Of a DNA stretch of 21,511 nt, positions 5,757 to 14,426 are shown piece after piece. The stretch is taken from positions 1-21,511 of the IMG/VR virus record IMGVR_UViG_3300008267_011546, one strand, 5' to 3'. Under the pieces are notes generated by a model, which saw only the letters and a program-made list of their open reading frames with translations, was not told the origin of the DNA and searched no databases. The position numbers and the translations under genes are program-made. This DNA comes from a virus. Numbering within the stretch: the first letter of the stretch is position 1; each line of letters opens with the position of its first letter.

Positions 5757-6609
5757 GCCACTACCGGAATCCGAATTAGTGGAGGCTAAAAAGAATATGT
5801 TTGGGGGAGAAGAGAAAGACTTTGTGCTGTTCTTTAATTCAAGAAACATTCGTAGAAAACAAATCCCAGACACTATGCTTGCGTTTCGTTACTTTTTAGA
5901 TCGTTTGCCAAAAGAAAAAGCAGATAAATGTGCTTTTGTACTTCATACAGATATAATAAGTGAGCATGGAACCGATTTGGAAGCAGTCCGTAAATTGTTC
6001 TTTAAGGACTATCCAAGTGCAATTTATTTTTCAACCAACAAACTTGATCCATCCCAATTGAATACATTGTATAATATAGCGGATGCTCAAATTTTATTGA
6101 CATCAAACGAAGGATGGGGTCTTTCACTTACAGAGGCAATGCTAGCGGGAACTCCAATTATTGCAAACGTAACAGGTGGAATGCAGGATCAAATGGGCTT
6201 TCTAGATGAAGAAGGAAAATGGTTTGTACCGTCTCCACAAGTGCCTTCAAACCACACTGGCCACTATAGAAAACATGGTGCATGGGCTTTACCAGTTTTC
6301 CCAACAAATCGCTCAATTCAAGGTTCACCCGTTACTCCTTATATTTGGGATGATAGATGCAATGCTGAAGATGCAGCTGATTGTATTAAGTCAATTTATG
6401 GTGTAAGTAGAGAAAAACGTAAAGAACTTGGTTTAAAAGGTAGAGAATTTGCTTTGAATGAAGGTGGTTTTACTGGTAAGAGAATGGGAGAAAGAGCAAT
6501 TAACGCGATAGATAAATTATTTTCAACGTGGATTCCTCGAGAAAAATATGAGTTCATCAACGTTAATGAGGTTAAAGAAGATGAATTAAGTCACGAATTA
6601 TTATACTAA
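5692..6609 (+). pseudogene. GT4-type glycosyltransferase, C-terminal part (disrupted)
   Basis: Donor-binding half of the gene started at 5283. Homologous sequence begins near 5713 (IIEYVPHGLNENIFKPL); the ATG at 5692 lies in the other fragment and is probably not a real start. FVLFFNSRNIRRKQIP opens the second Rossmann domain, and SNEGWGLSLTEAMLAGTPII is the classic GT4 EX7E region that binds the nucleotide-sugar phosphates. The C-terminus is complete and ends three bases before the next gene. With the N-terminal half missing, this fragment alone should not transfer sugar. Its sequence is otherwise undecayed, suggesting the break is recent or not real. Confidence 0.65.
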
Positions 6610-6612
6610 GAT

Positions 6613-6867
6613 ATGAGAGAGCACTTTGCCCACCAATTTAAAGAAAATAAAATAGTTACACAAGAATCACTTGAAAAAGTAACCCTTAGAATGTATACTT
6701 CGGGAAGAGAAATTAAACCTGGTGAAATTATATTGTTTGCATTTACAAAGGATGATAAAAATAATGCTGAACTTATATGTTTACACGAGGAAGAACTCGA
6801 ACAATATGAATATGTACAATCACCAACTGAATTTATACCTGAAATTAAATTAAAACAAGTTATATGA
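6613..6867 (+). CDS. Small protein in glycan operon, unknown
   Basis: An 84-residue acidic protein of unknown family. It starts three bases after the glycosyltransferase stop and overlaps the next gene by four bases (ATGA), so it belongs to the operon. The central part has a beta pattern: KVTLRMYTSG, KPGEIILFAFTKDDKNN and AELICLHEEELEQYE. The GREIKPGEIILF segment hints at a small barrel. No signal peptide, membrane helix or catalytic motif is seen. Confidence 0.55.
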   Translation: MREHFAHQFKENKIVTQESLEKVTLRMYTSGREIKPGEIILFAFTKDDKNNAELICLHEEELEQYEYVQSPTEFIPEIKLKQVI

Positions 6868-8159
6868 GTAAACCAACATTTGTAATTTCGTGCCCAATAG
6901 ATACTTATTCTGGTTATGGTGCTCGCTCTCGCGATGTAGTTAAAGCCCTAATTGAATTAGATAAATATGATGTTAAAGTATTGCCTCAACGATGGGGAAA
7001 TACACCAATGGGATTCATCAATGATAATCCGGAATGGAATTTTCTATCAAACCATATTTTACAATCCCCACAATTGCCCACTCAACCTGAAATTTGGTGT
7101 CAAATTACTGTACCAAATGAATTCCAACCAATAGGAAAATACAATATTGGGATTACAGCTGGGATTGAAAGTACAATTGCTCCGGCTGAATGGGTTGAGG
7201 GTTGTCAACGAATGGATTTGATTTTAGGTTCTTCAAAACACACAATTGACATTCTACGTAATTCAAAATTTGAAAAACGTGACCAACAAACAAACCAACC
7301 AATGGGTATAGTTGAATGGACTCGCGATGGTGAGGTATTATTTGAGGGAGCTAATACAGAAATATACAAACCAGTAAAATCTAATTTTAATCTACCGAAT
7401 ATAAAAGAGGATTTTGCTTATCTGTTTGTAGGGCATTGGATTGGAAATACTCCAATTGGTGAGGATAGAAAAAATATTACCTTGCTAATTAAAGCATTTT
7501 ACGAGACATTTAAAAATAAGAGTAAGAAACCAGCATTGATTTTGAAAACAACACAAGTTGGAGCCTCTTATATGGATAGAAATGAGCTTGTAAAACGAAT
7601 TAAAGCAATTGCCTCAACCGTAAACTCTAAAAACCTACCTAACATATATTTACTTCATGGTGAATTTACAGATGAGGAAATGAACTCAATCTATAACCAT
7701 TCAAAAGTAAAAGCTATGGTTAGCTTGACTAAGGGAGAAGGATTCGGACGTCCATTACTTGAATTTTCTTTGAGCAATAAACCAATTATTACAACAAACT
7801 GGAGTGGACATATAGATTACCTTAACCCTGAATTTACTACCCTTCTTCCCGGTCAACTAACAAATATTCACCCTGCGGCAGCAAATGGTATGCTAATCCA
7901 AGAGGCACAATGGTTTTCAGTAGATCATGGTCATGTTGGACATTATCTAAAAGATGTGTTTGAAAACTATAAAAACTATACAGATAATGCTAAACGTCAA
8001 GGATTCTATAGTAGATCAAAATTCTCATTTGATGCAATGAAGGAACAATTGGATACTATTTTAACACAAAAATTACCTGAGTTTCCAAAACGTGTAGAGT
8101 TGAAATTACCTCAACTTAATCGTATAGAGCTCCCAAAACTTAAAAAAGTAGAAGCATGA
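6864..8159 (+). CDS. GT4-family glycosyltransferase (GT-B)
   Basis: Complete 431-residue glycosyltransferase. The N-terminal domain begins PTFVISCPIDTYSGYGARS (4-22), a glycine loop as in other GT-B enzymes. EGANTEIYKPV (161-171) leads into the second domain, FAYLFVGHWIG (184-194). GEGFGRPLLEF (291-301), followed by SNKPIITTNWSGHIDYL, carries the EX7-type donor-binding motif. The substrate cannot be read from sequence. The last 30 residues repeat short Pro/Leu/Lys units (PKRVELKLPQL, RIELPKLKK), an unusual tail that may bind a partner. It starts in an ATGA overlap and ends in another. It is intact, unlike the GT4 gene at 5283. Confidence 0.82.
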   Translation: MSKPTFVISCPIDTYSGYGARSRDVVKALIELDKYDVKVLPQRWGNTPMGFINDNPEWNFLSNHILQSPQLPTQPEIWCQITVPNEFQPIGKYNIGITAGIESTIAPAEWVEGCQRMDLILGSSKHTIDILRNSKFEKRDQQTNQPMGIVEWTRDGEVLFEGANTEIYKPVKSNFNLPNIKEDFAYLFVGHWIGNTPIGEDRKNITLLIKAFYETFKNKSKKPALILKTTQVGASYMDRNELVKRIKAIASTVNSKNLPNIYLLHGEFTDEEMNSIYNHSKVKAMVSLTKGEGFGRPLLEFSLSNKPIITTNWSGHIDYLNPEFTTLLPGQLTNIHPAAANGMLIQEAQWFSVDHGHVGHYLKDVFENYKNYTDNAKRQGFYSRSKFSFDAMKEQLDTILTQKLPEFPKRVELKLPQLNRIELPKLKKVEA

Positions 8160-8608
8160 CATCAACAGAAGAAATCATAATGTGTCCTAAATCAGGAGGG
8201 GATCTATGCTACAAAACCCAAATCAACCCAGAATTAGCAACTTACCTAAGTTTGTCTTGTGGGTTTTGGTCTAATAGTTTAATGAAGGAGGGAGAGGAAT
8301 TCTATGAACAACAGGTAGAAACTTTACCTGAGTTGTATAAAGATTTAGCTTGGACTGATCCTGAAACCGGTTTGATATGGCTTCCAAACACAATCAATCA
8401 CCCTGAACTTGGAATGGTATTTGCGTATGGCCCTAATGCTTCTAGTTGGGGTTGGGGAGCTGTTAAAGCAATTGAGATACCTGAGGGTGAAAGAAAAGAA
8501 CTAGCCGGTAAAATCCAAACCCACAAAATGGATATGTCAAATATGAAAGTTTTCGAAGAGCGTGACTATATTGAAGCTCTTTCTTATATTGGAGTATTAC
8601 CTGAGTAA
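8156..8608 (+). CDS. Conserved phage protein with degenerate zinc ribbon
   Basis: A 150-residue protein resembling a phage family I know only as hypothetical, marked by LMKEGEEFYEQQ (42-53), LPNTINHPELGMVFA and the ending YIEALSYIGVLPE. Relatives usually open with a CPxC...CxxCG zinc ribbon. Here the knuckles read CPKS (Cys10) and LSLSCG (Cys35), with Cys18 in DLCY, so two expected cysteines appear to be lost and zinc binding is doubtful. Met9 (base 8180) is an alternative start closer to family length, but the ATG at 8156 forms the ATGA overlap. Such genes also occur outside glycan clusters, so a direct glycan role is not implied. Confidence 0.6.
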   Translation: MTSTEEIIMCPKSGGDLCYKTQINPELATYLSLSCGFWSNSLMKEGEEFYEQQVETLPELYKDLAWTDPETGLIWLPNTINHPELGMVFAYGPNASSWGWGAVKAIEIPEGERKELAGKIQTHKMDMSNMKVFEERDYIEALSYIGVLPE

Positions 8609-8611
8609 AAT

Positions 8612-9232
8612 ATGAAAATAAGTTATGCAATTACAGTATGTCGAGAATTTGTAGAAATTCAGCGTTTAGTGCACTTTTTGCTTCAACACAAACGCCCACA
8701 AGACAATATTGTAATTTTATATGATGAAGCAAATGGTGATTCCGAAGTAGAAACATTTCTACGAGCCCACTCCATCAATGGAGAATTTGCTTGGTATAAA
8801 GCAAAATTCAATCGACACTTTGCAGACTGGAAGAATAAACTCTCCAGTCTGTGCAGTGGAGATTATATTTTCCAAATTGATGCTGATGAAATTCCTAACC
8901 AAACATTGATTGAATTACTCCCTCAAGTTATTGAAAATAATGATTTTGACATTTGTTTGGTACCAAGAGTAAACACAGTTGAAGGTATAACCCAAGAGCA
9001 CATTCAAAAATGGGGATGGAACGTAAATGAAAAAGGTTGGATAAATTGGCCTGATAGACAATGGAGGTTATACAGAAATTCACCCGAAATCAAATGGGAA
9101 AATAAAGTGCATGAGCGTTTAGTTGGATTTAAAACTTATACAAGTCTACCAGAGGTAGAAGAAATGGCTTTATATCATCCTAAAACAATTGAAAAACAAG
9201 AAAAACAAAATAAATTTTACAATGAAATATGA
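8612..9232 (+). CDS. GT2-like glycosyltransferase (GT-A)
   Basis: A 206-residue family-2-type glycosyltransferase. The N-terminal strand ISYAITVCREFVEIQRLV and the second strand NIVILYDEANGD are typical of GT-A enzymes. GDYIFQIDADEIP (83-95) carries the metal-binding DxD as DADE. WRLYRNSPEIKWENKVHERL (152-171) is the conserved C-terminal acceptor-side block of this subgroup, which includes LPS core and phage GT2 proteins. It is short but ends naturally, without a membrane anchor, so it is probably soluble. Donor and acceptor are unknown. Confidence 0.8.
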   Translation: MKISYAITVCREFVEIQRLVHFLLQHKRPQDNIVILYDEANGDSEVETFLRAHSINGEFAWYKAKFNRHFADWKNKLSSLCSGDYIFQIDADEIPNQTLIELLPQVIENNDFDICLVPRVNTVEGITQEHIQKWGWNVNEKGWINWPDRQWRLYRNSPEIKWENKVHERLVGFKTYTSLPEVEEMALYHPKTIEKQEKQNKFYNEI

Positions 9233-9402
9233 GCAATGAAGTTTATACTGATCTAGAAAATCAGATTATTAAAGAGAAACATGAAACTTTAAGAATGGAG
9301 GTTATAGAAATGCTTGTTAAAAAGTATCCAAATGATACTGATTTAGGCCAAGCTGTTAGAGAATTTACTAATATAAAAAAGGAAAATGAAAAATGTTTAT
9401 GA
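9229..9402 (+). CDS. Small acidic helical protein, unknown
   Basis: A 57-residue frame starting in the ATGA overlap with the GT2 gene and overlapping the next gene by 17 bases. MSNEVYTDLENQIIKEKHET opens a long amphipathic helix, then EMLVKKYPNDTDLGQAVREF. No family is recognised. The fit between two coupled genes, with no gap on either side, supports translation; the 17-base overlap is the longest in the operon. Confidence 0.5.
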   Translation: MSNEVYTDLENQIIKEKHETLRMEVIEMLVKKYPNDTDLGQAVREFTNIKKENEKCL

Positions 9403-10036
9403 TATAACAAACGAATTTGAAAAACGTTTAGCAGAATACACAGGAGCTCCTTATGTTGTTACTGTTGATAATCAATCAAATGGTCTATTTTTAGCTTTAT
9501 ATTACGAACACTACGTAAATAAAAGCATTACCTCAGAACATATTACTATCCCTTCAAGAACCTACCCTTCTGTTCCCTGTGAAATTATACACGCGGGTTT
9601 AAAAGTTAACTTTAGAAAAGTTAAAGGAAAAATATTAAAAGGAGCATACCAACTTGAAGGAAGTAATGTATGGGATTCTGCTTTATCTTTTACATCAGAC
9701 ATGTATAAACCTGGGGCTCATATGTGTATTTCATTCACTGGTCCATATAAACATTTTAAGTTATCTAAAGGTGGAGCTATTTTAACAGATAGCCATGAAG
9801 CTTATCTTTGGTTTAAAAGAGCAAGATATAGTGGTAGACGTGAATGTTCTTATCATGATGATAATTTTGATATGCTAGGGTGGAATTTTTATATGATGCC
9901 AGAATTAGCTGCTCGTGGATTGCTTTTAATGAACCAATTCTACCATGGCGAAACTCCAAAACAAAACCCCGATTTGGAAATGCCCTACCCAGATTTATCT
10001 AAATTTGAAATTTATACTAAAGGAAATAAAGAATGA
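9386..10036 (+). CDS. Short DegT/DnrJ/EryC1-type sugar aminotransferase
   Basis: PLP-dependent aminotransferase-like protein of the DegT/DnrJ/EryC1/StrS fold, which typically converts nucleotide-linked keto-sugars to amino-sugars. FEKRLAEYTGAPYVVTVDNQ (11-30) and ITIPSRTYPSVPCEIIHAG (53-71) are family hallmarks. Asp97 in VWDSAL corresponds to the PLP-nitrogen aspartate, and Lys122 in ISFTGPYKHF to the Schiff-base lysine, followed by KGGAILT. At 216 residues it is much shorter than the usual 360-400: the C-terminal small domain is nearly absent after residue 190. It may be a minimal phage form, or inactive. The frame is clean and coupled to WbqC by ATGA. Confidence 0.78.
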   Translation: MKNVYDITNEFEKRLAEYTGAPYVVTVDNQSNGLFLALYYEHYVNKSITSEHITIPSRTYPSVPCEIIHAGLKVNFRKVKGKILKGAYQLEGSNVWDSALSFTSDMYKPGAHMCISFTGPYKHFKLSKGGAILTDSHEAYLWFKRARYSGRRECSYHDDNFDMLGWNFYMMPELAARGLLLMNQFYHGETPKQNPDLEMPYPDLSKFEIYTKGNKE

Positions 10037-10734
10037 AGTTAGCTATAATGCAGCCATACTTTATGCCTTATATTGGTTATTTTCAATTAATAAATTCTGT
10101 AGATCAATTCATTATATATGATAATATCCAATATACTAAAAAAGGATGGATAAATAGGAATCGTATTTTAGTAAATGGAAAAGATCAACTTATTACTTTG
10201 TCTATTAAAAAAGACTCTGACTATTTAAATGTAGTAGAGAGAGAATTATCTGAATCGTGGGATAAAGATAAGAATAAAATGATTAATATAATCAAATCCT
10301 CTTATAGTAAATCCCCCCATTTCCAAGAAGTATCCGAGTTGCTATCTAAATGCCTTAACAACCCAGAAAAAAATCTATTTAAATTCATATATGACAGTAT
10401 TGTTTTAATAAATGATTATTTAGATATTAAAACACCTATTGTAATTTCTTCTTCTATAAATGCAGATCATACTTTGAAATCTCAAGATAAAGTCTTATCT
10501 TTATGTAAAGCACAAAATGCTAGCGTTTATATAAATTCTATAGGAGGAGTAGAATTGTATGACAAAACAACTTTTAAACAAAATGGAATTGAACTTAACT
10601 TTATTAAATCATATCCAATCAAATACAAACAATTTAATAATGAATTTGTTTCTTGGCTCTCAATTATAGATGTTATGATGTTCAACTCAAAAGAACAAAT
10701 ACAAGAATATTTAAATAAATACACTTTAGTATGA
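10033..10734 (+). CDS. wbqC: WbqC family protein
   Basis: A 233-residue WbqC-like protein (family typical of O-antigen and other surface polysaccharide clusters). The N-terminus is diagnostic: MKLAIMQPYFMPYIGYFQLI (1-20), then FIIYDNIQYTKKGWINRNRI (26-45). The length is normal for the family and the C-terminus is complete. The reaction is not firmly established; members are linked with modification of amino-sugars, so the adjoining aminotransferase and the acetyltransferase-methyltransferase fusion make a decorated amino-sugar a reasonable guess. It overlaps both neighbours by ATGA. Confidence 0.88.
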   Translation: MKLAIMQPYFMPYIGYFQLINSVDQFIIYDNIQYTKKGWINRNRILVNGKDQLITLSIKKDSDYLNVVERELSESWDKDKNKMINIIKSSYSKSPHFQEVSELLSKCLNNPEKNLFKFIYDSIVLINDYLDIKTPIVISSSINADHTLKSQDKVLSLCKAQNASVYINSIGGVELYDKTTFKQNGIELNFIKSYPIKYKQFNNEFVSWLSIIDVMMFNSKEQIQEYLNKYTLV

Positions 10735-11690
10735 AATGGAAAAAATTAGGACATATTTTTGATCCAACAGTATGGGTTGATGGAATTGATAGACCATGGA
10801 TGAAAACTCATTCACAATGTACTCATACTTTGGTTTTAGATGATGTTGTTAGAGTGTATTTTTCTTGTAGACCTGAAAATGATGAAAATGGATTTGCAAA
10901 ATCATACACGACATTTTTAGATCTAGACAAGAATGATCTAACTAAAATAATTAGAGTCTCAGATAAACCTATAATGTCTTTAGGTGAATTAGGAACATTT
11001 GATGAATTTGCTGTTTATCCTTCTAGCAATATAAAAGTAGATAATAAAATCCTATTCTACTATGCTGGGTGGACTCGCTGCCAATCAGTACCATTTAATA
11101 CCTCTATTGGTTTAGCAATAAGTGAAGATAATGGAGAAACATTTAAGCGAATAGGACCTGGCCCTATATTAGCAGCAGATATTCTTGAGCCGTTTGTCTT
11201 AAGTGGACCTAAAATTAGAAAATTTGGCCATACATGGTATTTATTTTATCTCGCAGGAACTAAATGGATTAACTACAATGGGAAACCCGAAATAGTATAC
11301 AAAAATAGGATGGCTATTTCTAAAGATGGAATTAAATGGGCTCGATTAAACAAAAATATTATCCCTGATGTATTAGATGAAAATGAATGCCAAGCAGGAC
11401 CTGATGTATTCTATAAAGACGAAATGTACCATATGTACTTTGTTTACAGAGAAGGTTTAGATTTTAGAACTGTACCTGGTAGAGGATATAAAATAGGATA
11501 CGCTACATCAACTGATTTAATTAATTGGGATCGTAAAGATGAAGAAGCAGGTATAGTATACTCGGAATCAGGTTGGGATAGTACAATGCATCATTATCCT
11601 CATGTGTTTGAAGTTAATGGGCAGCATTACATGACTTTTAATGGAAATGATTTTGGTAAATATGGTTTTGGATTAGCAATATTAGAATAA
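10731..11690 (+). CDS. GH43/GH130-like five-bladed beta-propeller protein
   Basis: A 319-residue protein of the glycosidase/phosphorylase beta-propeller superfamily. Five strand blocks repeat at near-regular intervals: VRVYFSCR (40-47), ILFYYAGW (107-114), WYLFYLAGTKW (169-179), MYHMYFVYRE (232-241) and HYMTFNGN (299-306). Acidic residues in DEFAVYPS (91-98), LEPFVLSGP (152-160) and CQAGPDVF (220-227) could line the central pocket. No signal peptide is seen, so it acts in the cytoplasm or on the particle. Propellers of this type in polysaccharide clusters may trim or transfer sugars. Exact family and substrate are uncertain. It starts by ATGA overlap and ends in a TAATG junction. Confidence 0.72.
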   Translation: MKWKKLGHIFDPTVWVDGIDRPWMKTHSQCTHTLVLDDVVRVYFSCRPENDENGFAKSYTTFLDLDKNDLTKIIRVSDKPIMSLGELGTFDEFAVYPSSNIKVDNKILFYYAGWTRCQSVPFNTSIGLAISEDNGETFKRIGPGPILAADILEPFVLSGPKIRKFGHTWYLFYLAGTKWINYNGKPEIVYKNRMAISKDGIKWARLNKNIIPDVLDENECQAGPDVFYKDEMYHMYFVYREGLDFRTVPGRGYKIGYATSTDLINWDRKDEEAGIVYSESGWDSTMHHYPHVFEVNGQHYMTFNGNDFGKYGFGLAILE

Positions 11691-12832
11691 TGGTTACAAC
11701 ATTAGAAGATATACAACAACATTTAAATAAATGTTCTCCAACATTTATTCCTTCATTAGATAGTTATGTTGATATAAACGAATACTCAAAAAAAATATAT
11801 GACAGTGCTGTAACGTTTAGTAAATTTAATCAAGATAATCTTATTGGACTAGTAGCGGCATATGATAACCCTACAGAAAAATTTGGGTGGATTACTAATG
11901 TTAGTGTTGATCCTGATTATTCTAAACAGGGGATTGCCTCCGAGTTATTAAATAGATGTTACAAATACTTTGAAAATAAAGGATACTTTAGTATATTTTT
12001 AGAAGTATTTTTAGATAATAAAAAAGCTATTAATTTATACACTAAACATGGATTTACTAAACATGAAATAAAAAAAAATAAAATGGTACTCAAACAAGAA
12101 ATTAACAGAAACTACAACCAAGAATTAAAAGACACCTCAGACCATAAGTATGCTTATAACTTTGATTTTGATGTGATGCATCACTATATGATAGAATCAT
12201 TTAAACACCATTTTGTTCAAGGAAATTGCCTTGAATTAGGGAGTTTTAAAGGTGATTTTACAAAACGTCTTATTCCTTATTTTGATAATATTACATGTGT
12301 GGAAGCATCTGATGAAGCTATTGAAATATCTAAACAAACTTTAGGCAATTGGGTTACTTATTATAATTCAACATTTGAAACTGTAAATTTACCTGAAAAA
12401 TATGACAATATTATCTTGACACATGTTTTAGAACATATTGATGATCCTGTAGAGTTACTTTCTAAAATTAAAAATGAATGGTTATCTGAAAATGGTAGAT
12501 TATTTTTAGTATGCCCCAATGCAAATGCCCCTTCAAGACAAATAGCAGTTAAAATGGGACTTATCACCCACAACTCAGCTATTACTCCTGCTGAAGCAAA
12601 GCATGGTCATAGAATCACTTATACTTTAGATACTCTAGAAAGAGATGCTAGAGGTGGGGGATTAAATGTTATCCACCGCTCTGGTATATTCTTTAAAGCA
12701 TTAGCTAATTTCCAGTGGGATCAGTTACTTAACACTGATATCATTAGTGAAGAATATTTAGATGGGTGTTTTCAATTAGGACAACAATACCCTGATCTAT
12801 GTTCAAGTATTATGTTGATTTGTAAAAAATGA
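11690..12832 (+). CDS. GNAT acetyltransferase fused to SAM methyltransferase
   Basis: A 380-residue two-domain protein. Residues about 1-138 are a GNAT N-acyltransferase: WITNVSVDPDYSKQGIASEL (67-86) contains the acetyl-CoA loop QxxGxA (Q80-A83), and NLYTKHGFTKHE closes the fold. Residues about 150-380 are a class I methyltransferase: CLELGSFKGDFT (180-191) is motif I, CVEAS (203-207) the acidic loop, and LTHVLEHIDDP (243-253) the post-II motif. The linker has no obvious stop remnant, so it is one gene. In a glycan cluster it could acylate an amino-sugar and O- or N-methylate the same product. The acceptor is unknown. Confidence 0.82.
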   Translation: MVTTLEDIQQHLNKCSPTFIPSLDSYVDINEYSKKIYDSAVTFSKFNQDNLIGLVAAYDNPTEKFGWITNVSVDPDYSKQGIASELLNRCYKYFENKGYFSIFLEVFLDNKKAINLYTKHGFTKHEIKKNKMVLKQEINRNYNQELKDTSDHKYAYNFDFDVMHHYMIESFKHHFVQGNCLELGSFKGDFTKRLIPYFDNITCVEASDEAIEISKQTLGNWVTYYNSTFETVNLPEKYDNIILTHVLEHIDDPVELLSKIKNEWLSENGRLFLVCPNANAPSRQIAVKMGLITHNSAITPAEAKHGHRITYTLDTLERDARGGGLNVIHRSGIFFKALANFQWDQLLNTDIISEEYLDGCFQLGQQYPDLCSSIMLICKK

Positions 12833-13737
12833 GAAATTTTGAAATAAATTTTATTGTTCATTCACCATCACCGATATATACCAATTATATTGGTGGATCT
12901 ATGGTTTGTCATAGTTTAGCTAATAATTTAGCTGAACTGGGGGAAAACTCATATATTTTAGCAGATTCTACCCATCCTAATTATAAAAGTACCCCTATTC
13001 CTTGGGGGACCCCCTTGTCATATGATAAAGAAAATACTATAGTAATATGCAGTGCGGGAGCGGATCATGTTTTTTCTTCTGATTCCTTTAAAAACATACA
13101 ATCAGTACCTAATTATGTAAGGTGGTTAATAGGAGATCAACAATACCATTATGATAAAGGTAACAAATTTTATAAATATTGTGATCATTTTATTCCATTT
13201 TCTTCACAAAAGGTAGATGGGGAATTTTTATCATTTGATGTTGACTTTACCTTATTTAAAAACCATAACACCCCCAGAAAAGGGAGTTGTTTTTTTTCTA
13301 AAGGACATAAAATTTTTACTACATATCATCCTCAAGATGCTATTGATTTATCCATAATGTATGATATGTTACCTGAAGACCGGGTAAAGTTTCTTGTTGA
13401 GATTTTTAACAAGGTGGAGAATTTTTATTTATATACTCATAGATCTTTTATTGCAGTATTGGCAGCACTATGTGGATGTAATGTTATTGTTTTTCCATAT
13501 ACCTGGGAAGGAGAGGAGATCCCATTAGAAAAGTTTGATAAAAAAGCATGGAAAGAATCTTTACCTACTTTTAAATATGGAATATCTTGTGGAATTGATG
13601 ATATTGAATGGTCATTAAAAACCATACATTTAGTTAAAAACAACATCATAGATGTACAATCCAAAGGAATTACAGATATAAAATCTTTCATAGATGATTG
13701 TTATTCCTGGTTAGAAGAAAAATATGATTTAAAATGA
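12829..13737 (+). CDS. Putative GT-B-like glycosyltransferase
   Basis: A 302-residue protein resembling diverged sugar transferases. IGGSMVCHSLANNLAELG (22-39) resembles the N-terminal acceptor loop of GT-B enzymes; TIVICSAGADHVF and VRWLIGDQQYHYD are further strand-loop elements. The second half has KIFTTYHPQDA and YTHRSFIAVLAALCGCNVIV, where TH-S and the following helix sit where the donor-binding region is expected, but I see no clean EX7E motif. Several short Gly/Asp loops are present, with no membrane segment. Position between methyltransferase and another glycosyltransferase supports the role; the family call is moderate. Confidence 0.55.
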   Translation: MRNFEINFIVHSPSPIYTNYIGGSMVCHSLANNLAELGENSYILADSTHPNYKSTPIPWGTPLSYDKENTIVICSAGADHVFSSDSFKNIQSVPNYVRWLIGDQQYHYDKGNKFYKYCDHFIPFSSQKVDGEFLSFDVDFTLFKNHNTPRKGSCFFSKGHKIFTTYHPQDAIDLSIMYDMLPEDRVKFLVEIFNKVENFYLYTHRSFIAVLAALCGCNVIVFPYTWEGEEIPLEKFDKKAWKESLPTFKYGISCGIDDIEWSLKTIHLVKNNIIDVQSKGITDIKSFIDDCYSWLEEKYDLK

Positions 13738-14420
13738 AACTTAACATATATTACCGCCACTCATCTACTAATAATATAGGAAGACAAAGACCCTATTGGT
13801 TCAGCTATGAAAATTGTTTTAAAAACCTACTTAAAACTATAGAAGGCTATAATAATATTAAGTTAACTTTAGCTTTAGATGGAGATATAAATCAAGATTT
13901 TACTAAAAATTACCAAGATAAGTTTACTTTATTTTCTACTAATTACCAATCAAGTTTACTTTCGTATAGAGCTCTTTTAGACCATATTAAAGAACAATCT
14001 ATGGAATCTAATGAGTTAATTTATTTTTTAGAAAATGATTATTTGCATGTTGATGGTTGGGTGGAAAAAATAATTGAACTGTATTCTACATTTTCTAATA
14101 TAGATTATGTTTCATTGTATGATCATAATGATAAGTATTTTTTACCAATGTATGATGATTTAGTATCTAAAGTAATAGCAGCATTTTCTCATCATTGGAG
14201 AACAACTCCTAGTACTTGTGGAAGTTTTATAATCACTAGAAAAGTATTTGATCAAGACTATGATATTTGGTCAACAACTGTTGGAGACCATAATACTTTT
14301 TTATATCTTAATGAAAATAGAAGTAGATTTGTACTTACCCCAATTCCTGGTCTATCAACTCACTGTATGGAAGGATTAATGAGCCCATGTATTGATTGGG
14401 AAAAAATAAACCAAATATAA
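13734..14420 (+). CDS. GT-A-like glycosyltransferase
   Basis: A 228-residue protein with GT-A features. MKLNIYYRHSSTNNIGRQRP begins the first strand, and KLTLALDGD (43-51) resembles the second. YFLENDYLHVDGWVEKI (97-113) holds the DxD-equivalent as ENDY, followed by the usual helix. SHHWRTTPSTCGSFIITRKV matches a conserved downstream block, and LSTHCMEGLMSPCIDWE ends the protein. Such proteins occur in phage and bacterial surface glycan clusters. Donor and acceptor are unknown. It starts by ATGA overlap and ends six bases before the next gene, the only small gap in this part of the operon. Confidence 0.65.
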   Translation: MKLNIYYRHSSTNNIGRQRPYWFSYENCFKNLLKTIEGYNNIKLTLALDGDINQDFTKNYQDKFTLFSTNYQSSLLSYRALLDHIKEQSMESNELIYFLENDYLHVDGWVEKIIELYSTFSNIDYVSLYDHNDKYFLPMYDDLVSKVIAAFSHHWRTTPSTCGSFIITRKVFDQDYDIWSTTVGDHNTFLYLNENRSRFVLTPIPGLSTHCMEGLMSPCIDWEKINQI

Positions 14421-14426
14421 ATAATA

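Noticed and set aside
6206-6406. Plus-strand frame of 66 codons
   Set aside because: It overlaps the conserved C-terminal part of the GT4 fragment in another frame and has no family features.
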